From NCBI GenBank assembly GCA_902702965.1, contig CACRXP010000154.1, positions 779,140 through 843,139 of the forward strand: DNA of 64,000 nt, in the 5' to 3' direction. Each line of letters opens with the position of its first letter. Position 1 is the first letter of the stretch. Shown piece by piece: positions 37,400-50,600 of this stretch. This DNA is from Spirometra erinaceieuropaei. Taxonomy: Eukaryota > Platyhelminthes > Cestoda > Diphyllobothriidea > Diphyllobothriidae. The notes beneath the pieces were generated by a model. The model was not told the DNA's origin and searched no databases. It saw only the letters and a list, made by a program, of their open reading frames with translations. The translations under genes and the position numbers were made by a program.

Positions 37400-38164
37400 C
37401 TGGTGACAGGAAATAATCGAAAGACGGCTGTTTCTGTCCCTGTGCCGTTAACGGTAATATTACCGGACTTTTGCTCATGAAATAGCCGCAAATTGGTTAT
37501 AATATGGTAAAGATACACGACGACCGTTCAATCATTTACCCCAGTCACATGGTGGAACATAAAGTGATCCATGCCGCCTTGTGGGCTCTGTCACTAGTCC
37601 TAGGAGGGAGGTCGTGCTGCGACCTAAGAAGATCCTCACAAATCGATTAAGTTAGTTATAAGTAGGTTAATAGAACTACCGAATGAGTGAGAGGGCTATT
37701 CAAGAAAGGCAACCAAATGAAGGAGCAATTCTCCAACGATGGGAGAGTTTGTGAATGACATTTTTGCTCCCATCATCAGATCTGGGTCACGTGTTTGTGC
37801 ATAGAGTCTTCTTTGGGCTCATCTGTTTTGTATCAAGGCTGCAACCACTACCTTAACTTAACCGAGGTGCAGTGTCCTAGTTGGTGCTATTGGCTAGTGA
37901 TTATTGAAAACTAAATTCTGCCACAGAAGTTCAGCATGCAGTTGAAGCTAAAGGCAATTTTTTTGAATCACAAGTTATTTAAGCCCCAGTACCTCTAGTA
38001 TAGTAAACTGTTCTATGCTGACAAAAGCCAGAGGCTTCATTTTTTAAGTATAACGAGTTACCGCTTGGGACAGTTAAGTTATTTGTACCAGAATGCGTTG
38101 TTTCATTTGTCATGGTGCCATAAAAAGAAGTCTTAAGGCAACTGGTCTGACTATATTACATATG
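37400..38164. other. Non-coding DNA
   Basis: No supported gene. An 8-bp inverted repeat, GATGGGAG (37738-37745) with CTCCCATC (37768-37775), forms a possible hairpin of unknown meaning. Confidence 0.45.
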
Positions 38165-38845
38165 TATATTGGAGAAGATGGGTAGGCGATAGCTGGAACC
38201 AACTGTTTATTTATTTAGCGTTTCGAACTCTAACGCGAGCCCATCCTCAAGGGATAAAAAAAATCGTACAACGCATTGCATATTTAGCTCATCTCTCTCG
38301 GGGATGACCTTCAGCTGCGCTGTTGGTTTGTTTACGCATTGCCTGACAAACGGCCGGCAGATTAGTATGCCGATTAGTCGACTTCTCTGTTAAGTGTCAC
38401 GCGTTCCCCAGCAGGCGCGAACCTCGGTCGTCCGACAGATGAAGAGTTCTCACGCACTCAAAGTCAAAGCCGTGCCCTGACAAGTAGGCGTGGGCCGCTA
38501 ACAAAGGCAGTTTGCTCTTTCGTCTCACAGCTAGCTCATGTAGTCTCATGCAGACCTGTCTGCCGGCCTCACCAACAAAATTATCTTGACCACACTTATA
38601 GTCAATCCAGTAAATGATCCTCGATTTCTGATCGATGGAAATTGGGTGCTTAGGGCGCAAGAGTTGCCGGCAGATTGTTTCTTCCGGTCTGTGAGCGACG
38701 CCAATTTCAAGTTCGCTTATCAGTCTGGCGAATTCTTTTGACACACCAGCTACGTATGGCACTCTGCACCAGCATTTCGGTTTCGGTTTCCCCCTCTGAT
38801 TTTCGTCCCAGGGCTTCTCGCGATGAGCTTCAAACTCTTTTGTCC
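38165..38845 (-). mobile_element. Penelope-like element 3' fragment with GIY-YIG endonuclease (subfamily B)
   Basis: The minus-strand frame 38845-38397 reads RVPYVAGVSKEFARLISEL, GVAHRPEETICRQLLRPKHP, then the GIY-YIG core IIYWIDYKCGQDNFVGEAGR: IIY stands for GIY and FVG for YIG, followed by the conserved Gly-Arg. It continues with RLHELAVRRK and LLAAHAYLSGHGFDFECV. This is the endonuclease of a flatworm Penelope-like element of a different subfamily from the one at 23.4-24.4 kb. The reverse transcriptase is missing. After the stop near 38397 the element continues to a tail ending at about 38165, which contains GTTCGAAACG and TAAATAAACAGTTGG. The frame is intact through the endonuclease, but the copy is 5'-truncated and cannot be autonomous. 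Confidence 0.85.
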
Positions 38846-38848
38846 TTT

Positions 38849-38935
38849 GACTCGTGTGAGAGTTCAAAACATCGGATAAATAAACAGTTGGTCCCAACGA
38901 CCTCCTTCCCGTCATTTTCTATATAATTCCTTACA
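38849..38935 (+). repeat. Inverted copy of the PLE tail
   Basis: On the plus strand GAGAGTTCAAAACATCGG, ATAAATAAACAGTTGGTCCC, CCTTCCCGTC and TTACATAATCG match, in order, the tail of the minus-strand PLE (38260-38150). The two tails point outward, with the endonuclease fragment between them. The first codons of the minus-strand ORF up to 38915 are therefore antisense to this tail and not part of the PLE protein. Confidence 0.8.
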
Positions 38936-41079
38936 TAATCGCTCAGGGATCTCTTACACGCAAGCAACCTATCAACCCATTTGAAGTCAATATTCTTGTA
39001 AATGATTATTTTAAACCCGCACTATTTATACCGTGGTCCAAACGACATCTGGTCTTGAAACCAACACACGTTAAAATAGTTTTCATCCCTGCAGACAAGA
39101 AACCAACCTAGAAGTGCCCTGAAACCTCCTTCCTACATCGTTCAGAATAGCTTAAATTTAGTGTCAATAAGTGTCCCTTCAGTCAATGTTTCCCACACAT
39201 GTATTTATACGCCATCACTTTCCACTAGTGTAGGCATTAAATCCTTCCTTCGCAAATGTGCTTTATTGCCTGACAGAGGTTACTAGCGTGCGAATACTTC
39301 GCATTACAGTATGACTTCCTGCACCGTCTAACGTGATACGTGAATTCAAATGCCAGTACACCTGTTGGGACATTAAATGCCCATCAATGTACAAATGCCC
39401 TTGACGAATTCAGGGGAGTAAGCTTATGCATTCAGATAGGCAAAATAATGCTTTTGTCGAACTTGATTGTTTTTTCTGGCAACTGACAGGACATTCAGGG
39501 GTCATCCAAGACGTAGAACGGTTGGAAATGTGCGGCTACTGACTGACTTTGTGTTGACCTCCTGAAAATCCATGCTCTATGACAAATGTGTGCCTAGTGG
39601 ACGATCGCGGGTGAAATTGTTTCTTATCTAGGATACTGAATAGCAGTTTGTGTACAGCACTTACTGACAGCCCTTTCGTTTTAACGTCCAGAATGTGGCC
39701 ATTAGTAAATCAATTGGCTCACAGTGAAACCGACAAACTGTTCCAGTTATATTCCAATAACTTCAACCTGTCCTGCGGTTCCCCTGAGGCGCCTTGACGG
39801 TAAATGCGATATTGTTCTCGAGGTACATAATAGGGGCGAATTTTTTAATTAATAGCATTTGAAACTGAAAAATGTTGATCTGTTCGTGTAGAAGACGAAA
39901 TTACTACTATAGCAATCATTTGAATGTGTAAATTTGGACAAGTTATCTTCCTCTTTGGGCTGCTGAATTTTTGTTTTGGATTTGTCACTTTTCTGTGAAC
40001 TTGTCTTACCCGTTAGAGTCTCTGAAAGTTAAGCTTTGTGACCGTCTAGGTAGGGCTTAAAAGCGGTCGAGATGCAATATCAATCACTTTGTCTACAAAT
40101 CCGAGACATGGCGACGGCTTGCGTTTTTCAGCAAAAAAGCTCATAATTCTGAGAACGAAGTCTGTCCCTCAGAACATAGGGTAGACTCAAATCAGTACTT
40201 ATTTCGTGTATCTCGCACTTTAGAGGCGGTCAATTCAATTTAGTAATGAAAAAAGATAATAATTGTAAAAAACAGACAAAAACCTTTATCGCTCGCGTCT
40301 TTCTTCGCACGATTGCACTATAAAAAGTGCAAGACGACATAAGCATGAGGTAATTAAGTCAAGTGGTGCAAAGAAATACAGTCAAAGCACTTAAACACCC
40401 ACGCGTTGGTCCTGCTTATCTGCTCATGAAGCAGAGTAATTATAAGCCCCTGCGCGTACTATATTTTTACGCCCTCAGGAAATTGAAGGGGGCGACGGCA
40501 TTAACGGGGGTTGATAATTACTATTTCCGACAACATGATTCATCACACGTTCTAGGGGGACATGTAATTATTGAAAAAGCAACCAGGTTGCTAATTAACA
40601 ATTTCATAGTAGTCACTCAGGTTGCATAGCCGGATAACCAACCGGTCGCCGAGATGTGTAACCCCTTCGGCAGCCACTTCCTTTGGATAAGGAAGACATG
40701 TTCAGCATATATTTTGGCCAATTTGCCTAGAACGAACAGTGCCTACGTTGAGGAATTGACATTTGCGTAAGGACATACGGCAGCAGGCGGATGATATTAT
40801 CTCAGTGTTGCGGAACAAAAGGATGGCTTCATTTTGAATGCATCCAATTACTACAGTCTGCTCATACAGCAGATTTAAACAAAATTAGCGTAAGGGACCG
40901 CAGACGGCCAACATGCGAAGAACCATGGACTGTGTTCGTTTGATGATTTGTTAGCCACTGTAATGCAAAACCGTTTGTCCAACAAAATCTCTCAATCTCT
41001 CAAAATCTCTCAATAACAAAATCTCCCAATCGTTCTTTTGGTAGTTTTTGGTGTATCTATTAGTAACTACTAATCAAAA
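38936..41079. other. Non-coding DNA
   Basis: No supported gene or repeat. The 88-codon frame at 40363-40629 shows no features. Confidence 0.5.
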
Positions 41080-41352
41080 TTCTGAAGCGTGTTTTCAATT
41101 AGGAGAAATTATTTAGGCTGGGTTTTAATACTTACTAACGTGCAGCACGACCACGAGATATACATTTCACACCGGGGATGCCGGCTTTTGAATGATCCTC
41201 CTATCGACCGCTTAGTAAAGTATACTCTGAAAAAAATGACTGCCTAATTTGTAGGACGTTTCTAGTGATATTTTGATGCTCTGTAAATAAAAACATATTT
41301 TGCTAAGGATATTCATGAATGCAGTCTTGCACGCACGCATTTGGTGGGAAAT
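41080..41352 (+). repeat. R1 dispersed repeat, copy 2
   Basis: Contains AATTCTGAAGCGTGTTTTCA, GGGGATGCCGGCTTTTGAAT, GATCCTCCTATCGACCGC and AAAAAAATGACTGCC, in the order seen in the 54.4-kb copy, and shares GCATTTGGTGGGAAATCACG with the 33.3-kb copy. Confidence 0.7.
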
Positions 41353-42984
41353 CACGTCATCTATTTTTAACATTTAAATAAAATGCATTTATAAGTACTT
41401 CGGAAAATGAATTATCGTTATACTTGTTTTTTAGGGTTTCTTAACCACAAATTATACATCCGAGTAAAGAAATCATGCATTTGTTAACGCTAGTAAAGAT
41501 ACACCATGTAGAGCTCAGAATTGTTGTTAGTGCATTTGAGCCATTTTTCATATATGCAAGATGATTTAGTTAAAATACAGGAAGCATACTCCATAATGGA
41601 TGTTATGCGCGTCGTCTATTAAATATATTTGGATTTCTAGTGGCATTAAAAAGCAGTGGGAAAATTAAACTTTATAAATAGGCATTCTTAGAAAGCATAG
41701 TTTTTTTAGGCAATCAAAAAGCTCGTGCAACAGCCGGCATCTTGTTAGTTTGCTGAGCGATAGGTTATATCGCAAAATAATTTAGTTATTTTACTAGTTG
41801 AAGACATATTCTAGAATTTCGGTTTATATTTTAGAAGACGACGAATGTACCGTATGCCGTTTTTGAGGCAGAACTGCGTCTCGACGAATGACTAGGTCAT
41901 CTTTTGGGAATATTAGAAGGCGACTTAAGTAGGGATACCAGAACCTGACGTTATCTGCTAAACTATTTTACAAGTCGGGGTTTTATGTTGTGAATGCGAT
42001 TTGACGCTGTGGAACGCAATTTTATCATACCTTTTTTGCCCCACTGGCATGCGTTCCATGAATAAAAAAGGATGTTTGCGGAGAAGACAAATTCCAGGTG
42101 CAGAACTGAAGAGGACGTTAAAGTGACACGCACTTACGAGGTGCCGCATAATACTTCAGCACTTTTGTCGTCTTGGGACATTTGAAAGTTCAGGCATGTG
42201 GTCTATAAAATATACAGGTAAAATGCTTGAATCGGGTGCTGATGATATTGGGAACATATTACGCGCGTCACGCGTATTTTGAAAATTACCACGTCTGTTA
42301 ATAATATTTTAAATACCAATTGCATGTACCTTCACATTCCTTCCAGTTAAAGAATAAAAAACGTTTTCCATTGTTTGGCAAACCGCCTTGCTGAGATTCC
42401 CTACTGTAACCCTCAATACGTTCTGAAAACCACATGCTCTGAATCCATATGCACCCGAAGTCTGTAAATGAAAATTATATTTAGACTAGCTTTTAATTAG
42501 TCCAGGACCCAGATGGCCACTCAGCATGTTTTCCTTTAATAATATAATCGAATAGTCTTTACGTTTACTTACGCGTCACGTGCAGCAGTCCTAAAAATGA
42601 CTCTATTATACTTTGGAAAAATTCGTTTGATAATAAAAGGGTGTTGGTATGGCGATCACCCCTTGTAACAAGAAATTGATTAACAGACTTGTCCTATTGT
42701 CCCACGTGCATGATGATGTGGCAAAAGACTGAACGACCTCTCCGGGCTCAGGCATTTTGCAATGATTGGCTTTTGTGTTTTGGCCGTCTAGGGATGTCTC
42801 TGATTAAAAGTTGACAGCAAAACTCGCATGTATCTATTTTACGATCTTAAAAAATACGGTACTCAAAATACAGGCTTAAGCAATGGCGTACCAGACCACA
42901 GCGCGGAAAAGTATGATCCATGGGAAGAACAACTAAAAATAACAATAGATACAGTACAGTTTACAGTAACAAATTTGGTATTCA
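41353..42984. other. Non-coding DNA
   Basis: AT-rich; no supported gene or recognisable element. Confidence 0.5.
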
Positions 42985-43105
42985 TATTGACCTAACTGTA
43001 AAAACTTGGCGCCTCGGTGGGATTCAAACCCAGGACAGTGTGTGGGGACTTCAATACAGCCATCGCTCTAACCACCTGATCTAAGAGGCCCCGCCGGACG
43101 ACGTG
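42985..43105 (-). mobile_element. tRNA-derived SINE, copy 2
   Basis: On the minus strand the tRNA-like head runs from 43093 to 43008: GGGGCCTCTTAGATCAGG (A box), GGTTAGAGCG, then GGGTTTGAATCCC (B box) and CGAGGCGCC. The tail TTTTTACAGTTAGGTCAATA follows to about 42985. GTCGTCCGGC precedes the head, as in the other copies. Confidence 0.8.
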
Positions 43106-43150
43106 AGTCAATATGGCTTATTCAAAATCTGTCAAAATATCCATAAACTA
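43106..43150 (+). repeat. SINE tail fragment in plus orientation
   Basis: GAGTCAATATGGCTTATTCA followed by AAATCTGTCAAAATATCC repeats the 3' tail of the plus-strand SINE at 43401-43445. It abuts the head of the minus-strand SINE, so a plus-oriented SINE was probably interrupted or replaced here. Confidence 0.65.
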
Positions 43151-43239
43151 CGTGAGCCTGGTAGACATCGGGTGGATTCTAGGAGAATTACTCTGGAAAT
43201 CCTGCCTGGGCAGTCAACTTACTGTATCAGATTTGGTGG

Positions 43240-43450
43240 ATTCCGAACGTTGCAGTAAGTTGGGCGGGGAACTTGACCCAAATGTGATATAACTCGCGTC
43301 GTCCGGCCTCGTAGCTCAGGTCGTTAGAGCGTGGCTGCACTAATGTCTCGCCCTTACTGCCGTGGGGTCGAATCCCACCGAGACGCTGAGTTTTTCACAT
43401 TTGGGTCAATATGAATTATTCAAAATCTGCCAAAACATCCGTTAATTTAG
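43240..43450 (+). mobile_element. tRNA-derived SINE, copy 3
   Basis: The tRNA-like head is at 43305-43386: GGCCTCGTAGCTCAGG (A box), GGTCGAATCCC (B box) and CACCGAGACGC. Upstream are CCCAAATGTGATATAACTCG and GTCGTCCGG, shared with copy 1; downstream is TTTTTCACATTTGGGTCAAT and a short AT-rich tail to about 43450. Copies 2 and 3 face away from each other 150-200 bp apart. Confidence 0.8.
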
Positions 43451-46400
43451 TATTCATGGAAACGACGAATTTATATAGTAGCCGGTTTTGCATAAATAGT
43501 CAGTGAGCATACGAGCCTTCACTGCATTTCCAAGAGTTATTACCCTCTTATGTCATTCTTTTTTTTTTAAATGGAAAGCAAAAATAAAGCTTTTTTTCGG
43601 GTTGCAGGCAATTACGTGGTCGTTTCTTTACAAAATCGCACTTCATTAAGTGTTAACTGAGAAGAAGTTCATCTCAGCCGTCAGCAGCAGCATTATCCAG
43701 CAGAATTACCATTTTACTCGGTGTCAGTTTGGGCATTCCCTTGGGTTTTGATGATAACCAGCCGTTAATGTCACTTGTTGCCGACCGACAGAATTCAACG
43801 CCAATCAAAACTACCAAATGTGGAAATGTTTGTTAAGTCTCAGTTATTTTGCGTAATTCTAATTGCTAATTTGACGCAAAATTTCTGGAATATGACATGA
43901 ATTAAAAACTGAGAGGTTTAGTGAATACCTGAATGGTCTTACATCCGCCAATGGTTATGATAACTTCGGAGTTAGAACTTGCTGATATAAGTGCTAATTA
44001 TTGTCCTCAAAGTTGTATAATTTCACATGATTATTAGAGATGCACATTCAGAACTGGGGTCTAAATACCGAGTTGCTTATCCGTGGTTCCCCATCGCCAA
44101 CCAGACCTAACGGTGCCTTTGCTGTCATAAGGTTATATTTTGACACGTAGTCACTGCAAATTTACAATGAATAAACTTTTCAAGCTTACTGATGTTGGTT
44201 TGAAAAAGAATTGCTGAATTGCACAAGATGACTTGTTTACACGGAACATGTTTTTTGTCCTTTTATATACAAACGCAATCACAGTACTTGAACGTTTGCG
44301 TCGTTAATTTGTATATAGGCAACTAATTTTACTAATTATGTTTACAGACTCCATGTATCTAATAACCTGAACGAAAACGATTTGGAAAAACTATGCTTGC
44401 GAAAGATTAAAAAGGTGAGGTAAAATTTCTGTAAGCAAGCTATGGCCTAAGAACCAAAGGTTCTTATTATTCAAAACGCTTGATATATTAATCAACATAA
44501 CTACATGTGTTTAAAGGCAGCGTAACTCATACGCATGTCCTTTTATAACAGTGGATTTGTAAGTTCCATTGCGTATTCAAAATTTATTATTAACAATCCC
44601 AGAAATGCTTACCATCAGAAAGACATCCGAAATCTTGCGCCTTAAGTAACCTATCACGAGCAAAATTTGAAATTGTGTTTGGAAAGCGTTATTTAGTTGA
44701 AGTTTTAGTACTGGTTATCGCGCAGTCCAATCCAAACATTTTTCAGTCACATCAGGATGAAACTTAGGTAAGAAATTTGGAAAAAAGACATGAGGTTCTA
44801 CCAGATAAGTGTTCTATGGAATATACCTGAATTTTAATGGCCATCACAAATTAGTGACATTCGATATTTCAGGTTGAGATTAGTTAAGTCAATCGCTTAC
44901 GCAAAATTACTTCGGAAAACAGATGTTAAGCCGCATTAACCAGAGCACTTTTTAAAAATAAAGTAAACAAGATTGTGACATCAAGACAGTAAATCCGCGG
45001 GGTATCATGCCTTTAAGTAGGCGATATATTTTATCAGAATTGCCGTAAAAATAATTTCTCGACGTACTTCCCATGGAATAAGCTTGAAAATTCAAGTAAG
45101 AATATGCTCACTTTTTACGACTGTGCTGTTTTAAGCACTCCACTGTTTAAACGCGACCGCAGTAACACTTGACGCTTAGACTTTACTGGGAATAGTTTAA
45201 AGTATTATAACATAGTCTCTACGTAGTTTGTCTGAGCGAGACTTAGCTGTAAAAGACAATAACTTTTTCCAAACCGGATTAAACAGGCACAGTATGGTAA
45301 CTAGAAGAGACCGGTATTTGAGCAGGAAGTCATTACAAAAAAGCTGTTATTTCACGCATACACACATGAGTATTTTGCTTACAGATAATGATTTTTCAAC
45401 TCACACAGTCTGTTATGGAGTCCAAATCGACATTTCCCAGGCATGTTGATTTTAATACCAGCTGTTTTTAGGCCGTAGTAAAAACAGTGCCTTGTAGGTT
45501 GTGTCAAATTGTGCGCGCATTCAACCAAAGCATATATAAGGACATTGTCTCTAAATGCTTTGACTTCTTTCTTTTCCGCAGGCAATCACCTAGTGGTTAC
45601 GCAAGGGTAAGACTTTAAAGACGACAGTCTTGAGTTTGTTGATTAATATTTACGAGTGCGTGACTAATGCAAGACATCTGTTATTTTGAGGCGAAGGAAT
45701 ATTTTTCATTTAAACGATCGCAGAATAAGGCGTAAAATTCATTAATATTATTAGGCGGTAAAAGACCTTCGATGTTCTCTTATGTTAAGTGTTCACCTTT
45801 AATGATCAGCGATCGAAAGCTAGGACTGGGGATTTTGTTTACGTGATCGCTGTTACAGTCGCACAAAAGGGAAAAACATCTCCAAAGAAATGAAATATTC
45901 GGACGTCCTTTAATTTTATTGTCTCTAACTGATACTTATTTACCAATTAAATATATATGGGCCTGTTGAAACGCTTTGGAGTTGACCAACAAGTACTATA
46001 AGTATTATGCTGCATATAGATATCTTGGGTACTGACCTAATTTGGGAAAGCACTAGTTTACTAATTGAAATAAGTTGAAACCAAAATACCCTTATTACCG
46101 GTTAGCTTGATGTTTGACTTACGTAAAAATTAGCATAAAAATGCAGCACTATTAAACGACCCAGAGTTCTGATGTTCTGAGCATGTTGGTCATCAGTTTA
46201 GCTGCAAACGTGAGGGAAATCCATTTAGTATCAGACGAAAAGCCACTCGCTAAACACTTACCCTGAACCTCATAAATGGTAAATCCAGCATTTGTATGAG
46301 TGAACAATTCACTAATACTATAATGCGTTGTTTATTCTCTTAATCGTCTTTTAGTACATTTCTGTATGTTGTGCAGTGCCGTTATTAGTATTAAATCGTC

Positions 46401-47205
46401 CAGCTGCCGGTGGTTATAATTGATCGCATGCTTTTGGTCAGCCGATAGAATTCGTCTACTTGGACTATGATATTTTCCAGAAAGACTGTTTTAACATTTT
46501 GGCGTGTGGCTAGTAGACGAACCCCCCATTGACCGCTGCCTTCACGTTAAATCGCAATTCAGTGCAAAGAAAATACTCTGCTAGTTTTACGGGGGGTTTA
46601 ATTCAAAAAAATAAAAAATGTGGGTAGTAATATGAAATAACTGGTGATTAATAAAATGCTCTGATGTGACAGTTTTAAAAAAGGGAAAGAATTGTGAACC
46701 CAGCGGTCCTGGATATTTCCCAGCGGTGCATTTCGTCAGAGATTAGATCTGTTATTTTTCCGATCAGAACGATATCTACGCTGTTTAATTTGGTGGCTCA
46801 AAATGTGCGACTGCGTTTTTGTAATTAGGGATATGCACTGAGCCATCTCTAAACGGCTTAGGCGAAAATGCTTACTTTCATGTAGTGCTCGTAAGAGGGA
46901 CAATGCAGCAGATCATCTCCGTAATACCACATATTATGAACATTAAAACCAATCCTGAAACCAGATTTATTGCCGCAGAAAAAATTGCCTCTAAATAAGT
47001 ATTTTCCAAGAACGCAGCCGCTTTTATAAAGTAAAGAAGGAAGGAGTCCCGGGGTTTATGTACACTTTTTTTCAATCTCACCGGCGAAGAATACAACTAC
47101 CTTTCAATGTCAATCGCTCACAATAGAAGCGGAAGACACGTTCTCTGACAATGCGGAGAGTTGATAAATTGCTTGTTAGTTCAATTATGCTCTGAATTTA
47201 CGGTA
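43451..47205. other. Non-coding DNA
   Basis: AT-rich with only short ORFs; nothing supported. Confidence 0.5.
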
Positions 47206-47640
47206 GGTATGTTAATTCATGAAATGTTTACCGAAATTCATTTTCTACTCAAAAATATTATTTACGTAAGGTCTTGATATAAACTGCCATACAGCACAGT
47301 ACGATGAAAATTTAGTAAGGTCTTGATGTCGGCTTTTGAATGAATTTATTTCTCCCCGCCCGCAAAAACTTCTGACTTAGATAGCATATATCTTCCTATT
47401 GACTTTCGTTGCCCTTTTTAACCTAATTATATTTTAAAGAAGACGTTTACAAAAGCATCTATCATTTAAAGGCATATTAGATTTTTTTAAATTTTTAATG
47501 AAAGGAAGGGCATGATTCGCCTTAAGAAAACGTATCTTATCCCCAATTACTTTTGAACCCAATCTTCTATCACACTTGCATCTGGGGTTTTCTAATTAAA
47601 CGCTATAAGTATTCCGTGTACAAAAATTCATACCGTTTTA
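47206..47640 (+). repeat. R1 dispersed repeat, copy 3
   Basis: Starts AATTCATGAAATGTTTACCG with AAATTCATTTTCTACTC, contains GTCGGCTTTTGAATGAA, then TTCCTATTGACTTTCGTTGC, and at 47530-47600 CCCAATTACTTTTGAACCCA and ACACTTGCATCTGGGG. The last two phrases recur near 54820 and define a long form of R1 of about 420 bp. Confidence 0.7.
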
Positions 47641-50600
47641 CGTCCTACTAAGAACAGACCGCTTGGGGTTCATAAAATGTACCTGTGGATTTGAGCCACC
47701 TTGTACACTTTACAAGCAAAATCAGTAAATGCAGAGACACGATGCATTATGAAAGGATATTTAACGGTCTTAAAAATCCCCTTATAAGAAACGTTTTTAA
47801 AACCTACTCATATCCTTCTTCTAAATATTACGTTTGAAGAAGACGTACTTTTCTTTCTAATAAGTAAAAGGGTTTATGTTTTAATGCACGTTTACTGGGA
47901 AATATATTTAAGTTTATAAAGGCACCGACGCTCGATGAAAAAAATTAATGTCACGTACGTAGTTAATTGTCATAAAGTATAGTTTGAGCAGGCGAGGGAA
48001 AAGACGTTCATTCAGAGGCCGTCATTTCGACGTAACTGAATATTTCTGGGATCATTCTGTGCAGTATCTAATATAACGGCCATACTTATATAATCTTATC
48101 GAATCGAAAACGTGTTGTGGATTTATATTTCGGTTAATATTTAGTGGGTTATCACATCTACTGTAAAAGATCTAGGAGTTCACATTTTCCCATAAATAAG
48201 GGTCTCAAGGCTGAAATCCGAAACATTTGCTCCCAGCAATGGGAGATCTCACTATGTCCTCGAAGTACCTTTTGAACGGTAATATTTGTGCCAGTTATGC
48301 AATCAGTTAGGAGGCCTGTGGTTTGCGCGGTTTTGTAAAATCAGTCCAATTTTTCAATATTCTGGTTGTTTCGAGAAAGATCTCTTTATTTCTCGTTCTA
48401 CAGACCATTTTTCAGTGACGAAACGATTAAAGATACTCAGTCACGATTACGTACCTGCGTATACTAGTCATTTGACATGCTCCATTTTAAAATCCGCAAT
48501 GATGAGGGCAGGCATTTTGATGGCAATGCCTATCCATTTTGCTGTTCACTTACAGATAGGATGGTATAGACGCAGCCACAGAATTAAAATGATGCCTTTG
48601 ATAGTGGAGGCTTTGATTTTTCAAACGAAAAAGTGATATCTTCGCTGCTGACGAACGTAATTTGCGTCAGGCGTAGTCAACGCATTGACGCAGGAGTTTG
48701 AATGCATGTCACCGCAGTGGTTGGGGATTTATCCCACCTTGACCCTTTGCTCAAATCTGTGCCCTGAAGAAGCGAATTCCATTTTTATTACAGTACGTAA
48801 AATCGAAAATCATCATTAGGGCGCTGGTAAGTGAGCTAGAATGGCTTTAAAGAACATTTCCCCCGCATTCAGTAATGAAATGCAAGTGGGTGCATCTGCG
48901 GAACAAATATAAAAGTCGCACGAGAAGCAGCTAAGCCCTCGCAGTCAAAACTCCCGTTTGCAACACACCCTTTTGTTTTCTTTTAAACTTATTCGGTCGT
49001 GATATTTGGGCATTGACCTCACGCTGTTATTTTAGTGTATATTCATTTTTACACACATATGAAATTACAGATCTGCTCCAATTACTCAGTCCCATTGCTT
49101 CGCTTGCATCCCCTCCGCCCCCCATAGGCGTCAAAATGAGTTTGTCTTGACAAGTGTCTTGTGTTTAAACAACCACAGAGAAATAGAATAACCCTTATCC
49201 GTTGGCTTCTCAAAGCAAGGTGCCGCACAAACCCTCTGCCAGATCGAATTCCCTCAGTGTTTATCCGCCCATGTGAGATATCGAAGGAAATGTGATTAGA
49301 TTCGCACATCAGTACTCCAGCCTAATTTTTCCTTCCCTCCTATAATCATGTCCTTGAACACCATCTGATGTACAGGACGAAAACGTGGACGCACACGCAA
49401 ACAGTGGGTAGTGTTCCATCAATGTAAGCGTGCCTATGACAGCATATCCGTTTCCAAAAAATTACACATACCCATGTTTTAATGAGTATTTAACACCTGG
49501 ACATGGTGGGAATGTTCGTTATGCTAACGATCACGAGTTAAGAGGTGATATATTTGTAGGACAACGTTTGTTATATATGCGCTGACCCGTTCGCTATCAA
49601 CTGCATTCGAAGTTAGACGACTGAGTGTTCGTTCATTGGTGTTTGCCGAATATTTTGAGCATTTTCTTCCAGGCCTGATAAACAGACTTAAAGCGAAACA
49701 TGATTTGTCGTCTCTTCAAGGAACAATTACTCCCTTAAAGGGGATTGTTTAAAAACAATGGTCGTGTACTCGTTTGCACATTAGGCAGCGGGAAAAAGTA
49801 ACATATTATGTGAATTGACTATAAGCGCCTATTTTAGAACACACGCAACGTTGATCCGCAGCTAGTGGCCTTTCCCTTACACTCTTCAATGTTCGACGTG
49901 CTGCATATGGTTTATAAACGTTGTCATGATAGCCCGATAGCGGTCAGACCTCTCAAAGCATCCGAATCAGTAATAAAAAGTGCCAGCTCATAGGAGATCG
50001 TTGTCAATTTTCAAAAAGTACAAAGTGGAACGATTGCCGTCAGGTACATTTTTTCATATCTCCATCACTTCGAATGTTTTCGGTTGCCTATGTCATCAGG
50101 AAGGATTTTTTTCAATGGACAAGTTCGCGAAATAACTTGATGCGAATGACGTCTTGATATTTTACTTGCTTCGCTTTCGTTACTGTATAACTCTGCCAAC
50201 TTACGTAAACACTGGCAGCGCTTCCTGGCAAGAGCGTCACATGTTTTTCAGCCGCTAATTTCGAAGCAAAATATTTTGACGTCATTCGCTCATGTTTCGT
50301 TTAAGATTCTGGTACAAGTGTAATTAGATATTGCCTTTTTATCTCTTGTTATAATCAGTCCATGCTAGCAGTTCATTTGAATGGTAAAAAAGGCAATATT
50401 GTGTGCGTTTTCATGTTACTGTGCACTTTCATGTAAAAAGCAGCAGAACATGTGCTCCACTGCAATTTGCTTTGATGTCAGTCACTGGAGTTTGCCACTT
50501 AAGACAATCTAACTGTTCTTCTTTGTCCCGTAGTTTGCAAAATGGTGTCTTCCATCCCAGTCTTTCTTGTGCAACAAAAGGAAATTTTTTCAAACTCACC

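Noticed and set aside
37738..37784. Hammerhead on the minus strand (CTGATGATGGGAG with a perfect helix)
   Set aside because: The helix is good but GAAA does not follow it, and no cleavage triplet is in place.
38846..38915. N-terminal 24 codons of the minus-strand ORF as part of the PLE protein
   Set aside because: This stretch is antisense to the inverted tail copy, so the frame is open there by chance.
43305..43386. Functional tRNA gene
   Set aside because: A and B boxes are present, but the sequence recurs with a common tail at four places, the D and acceptor arms carry mismatches and the middle is too long. It is a SINE head.
48286..48636. 116-codon plus-strand ORF
   Set aside because: No ATG at its start, low complexity in codon use and no recognisable motif.
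49362..49400. CTGATGTACAGGACGAAAAC
   Set aside because: The core lacks the conserved GA and helix II is absent.
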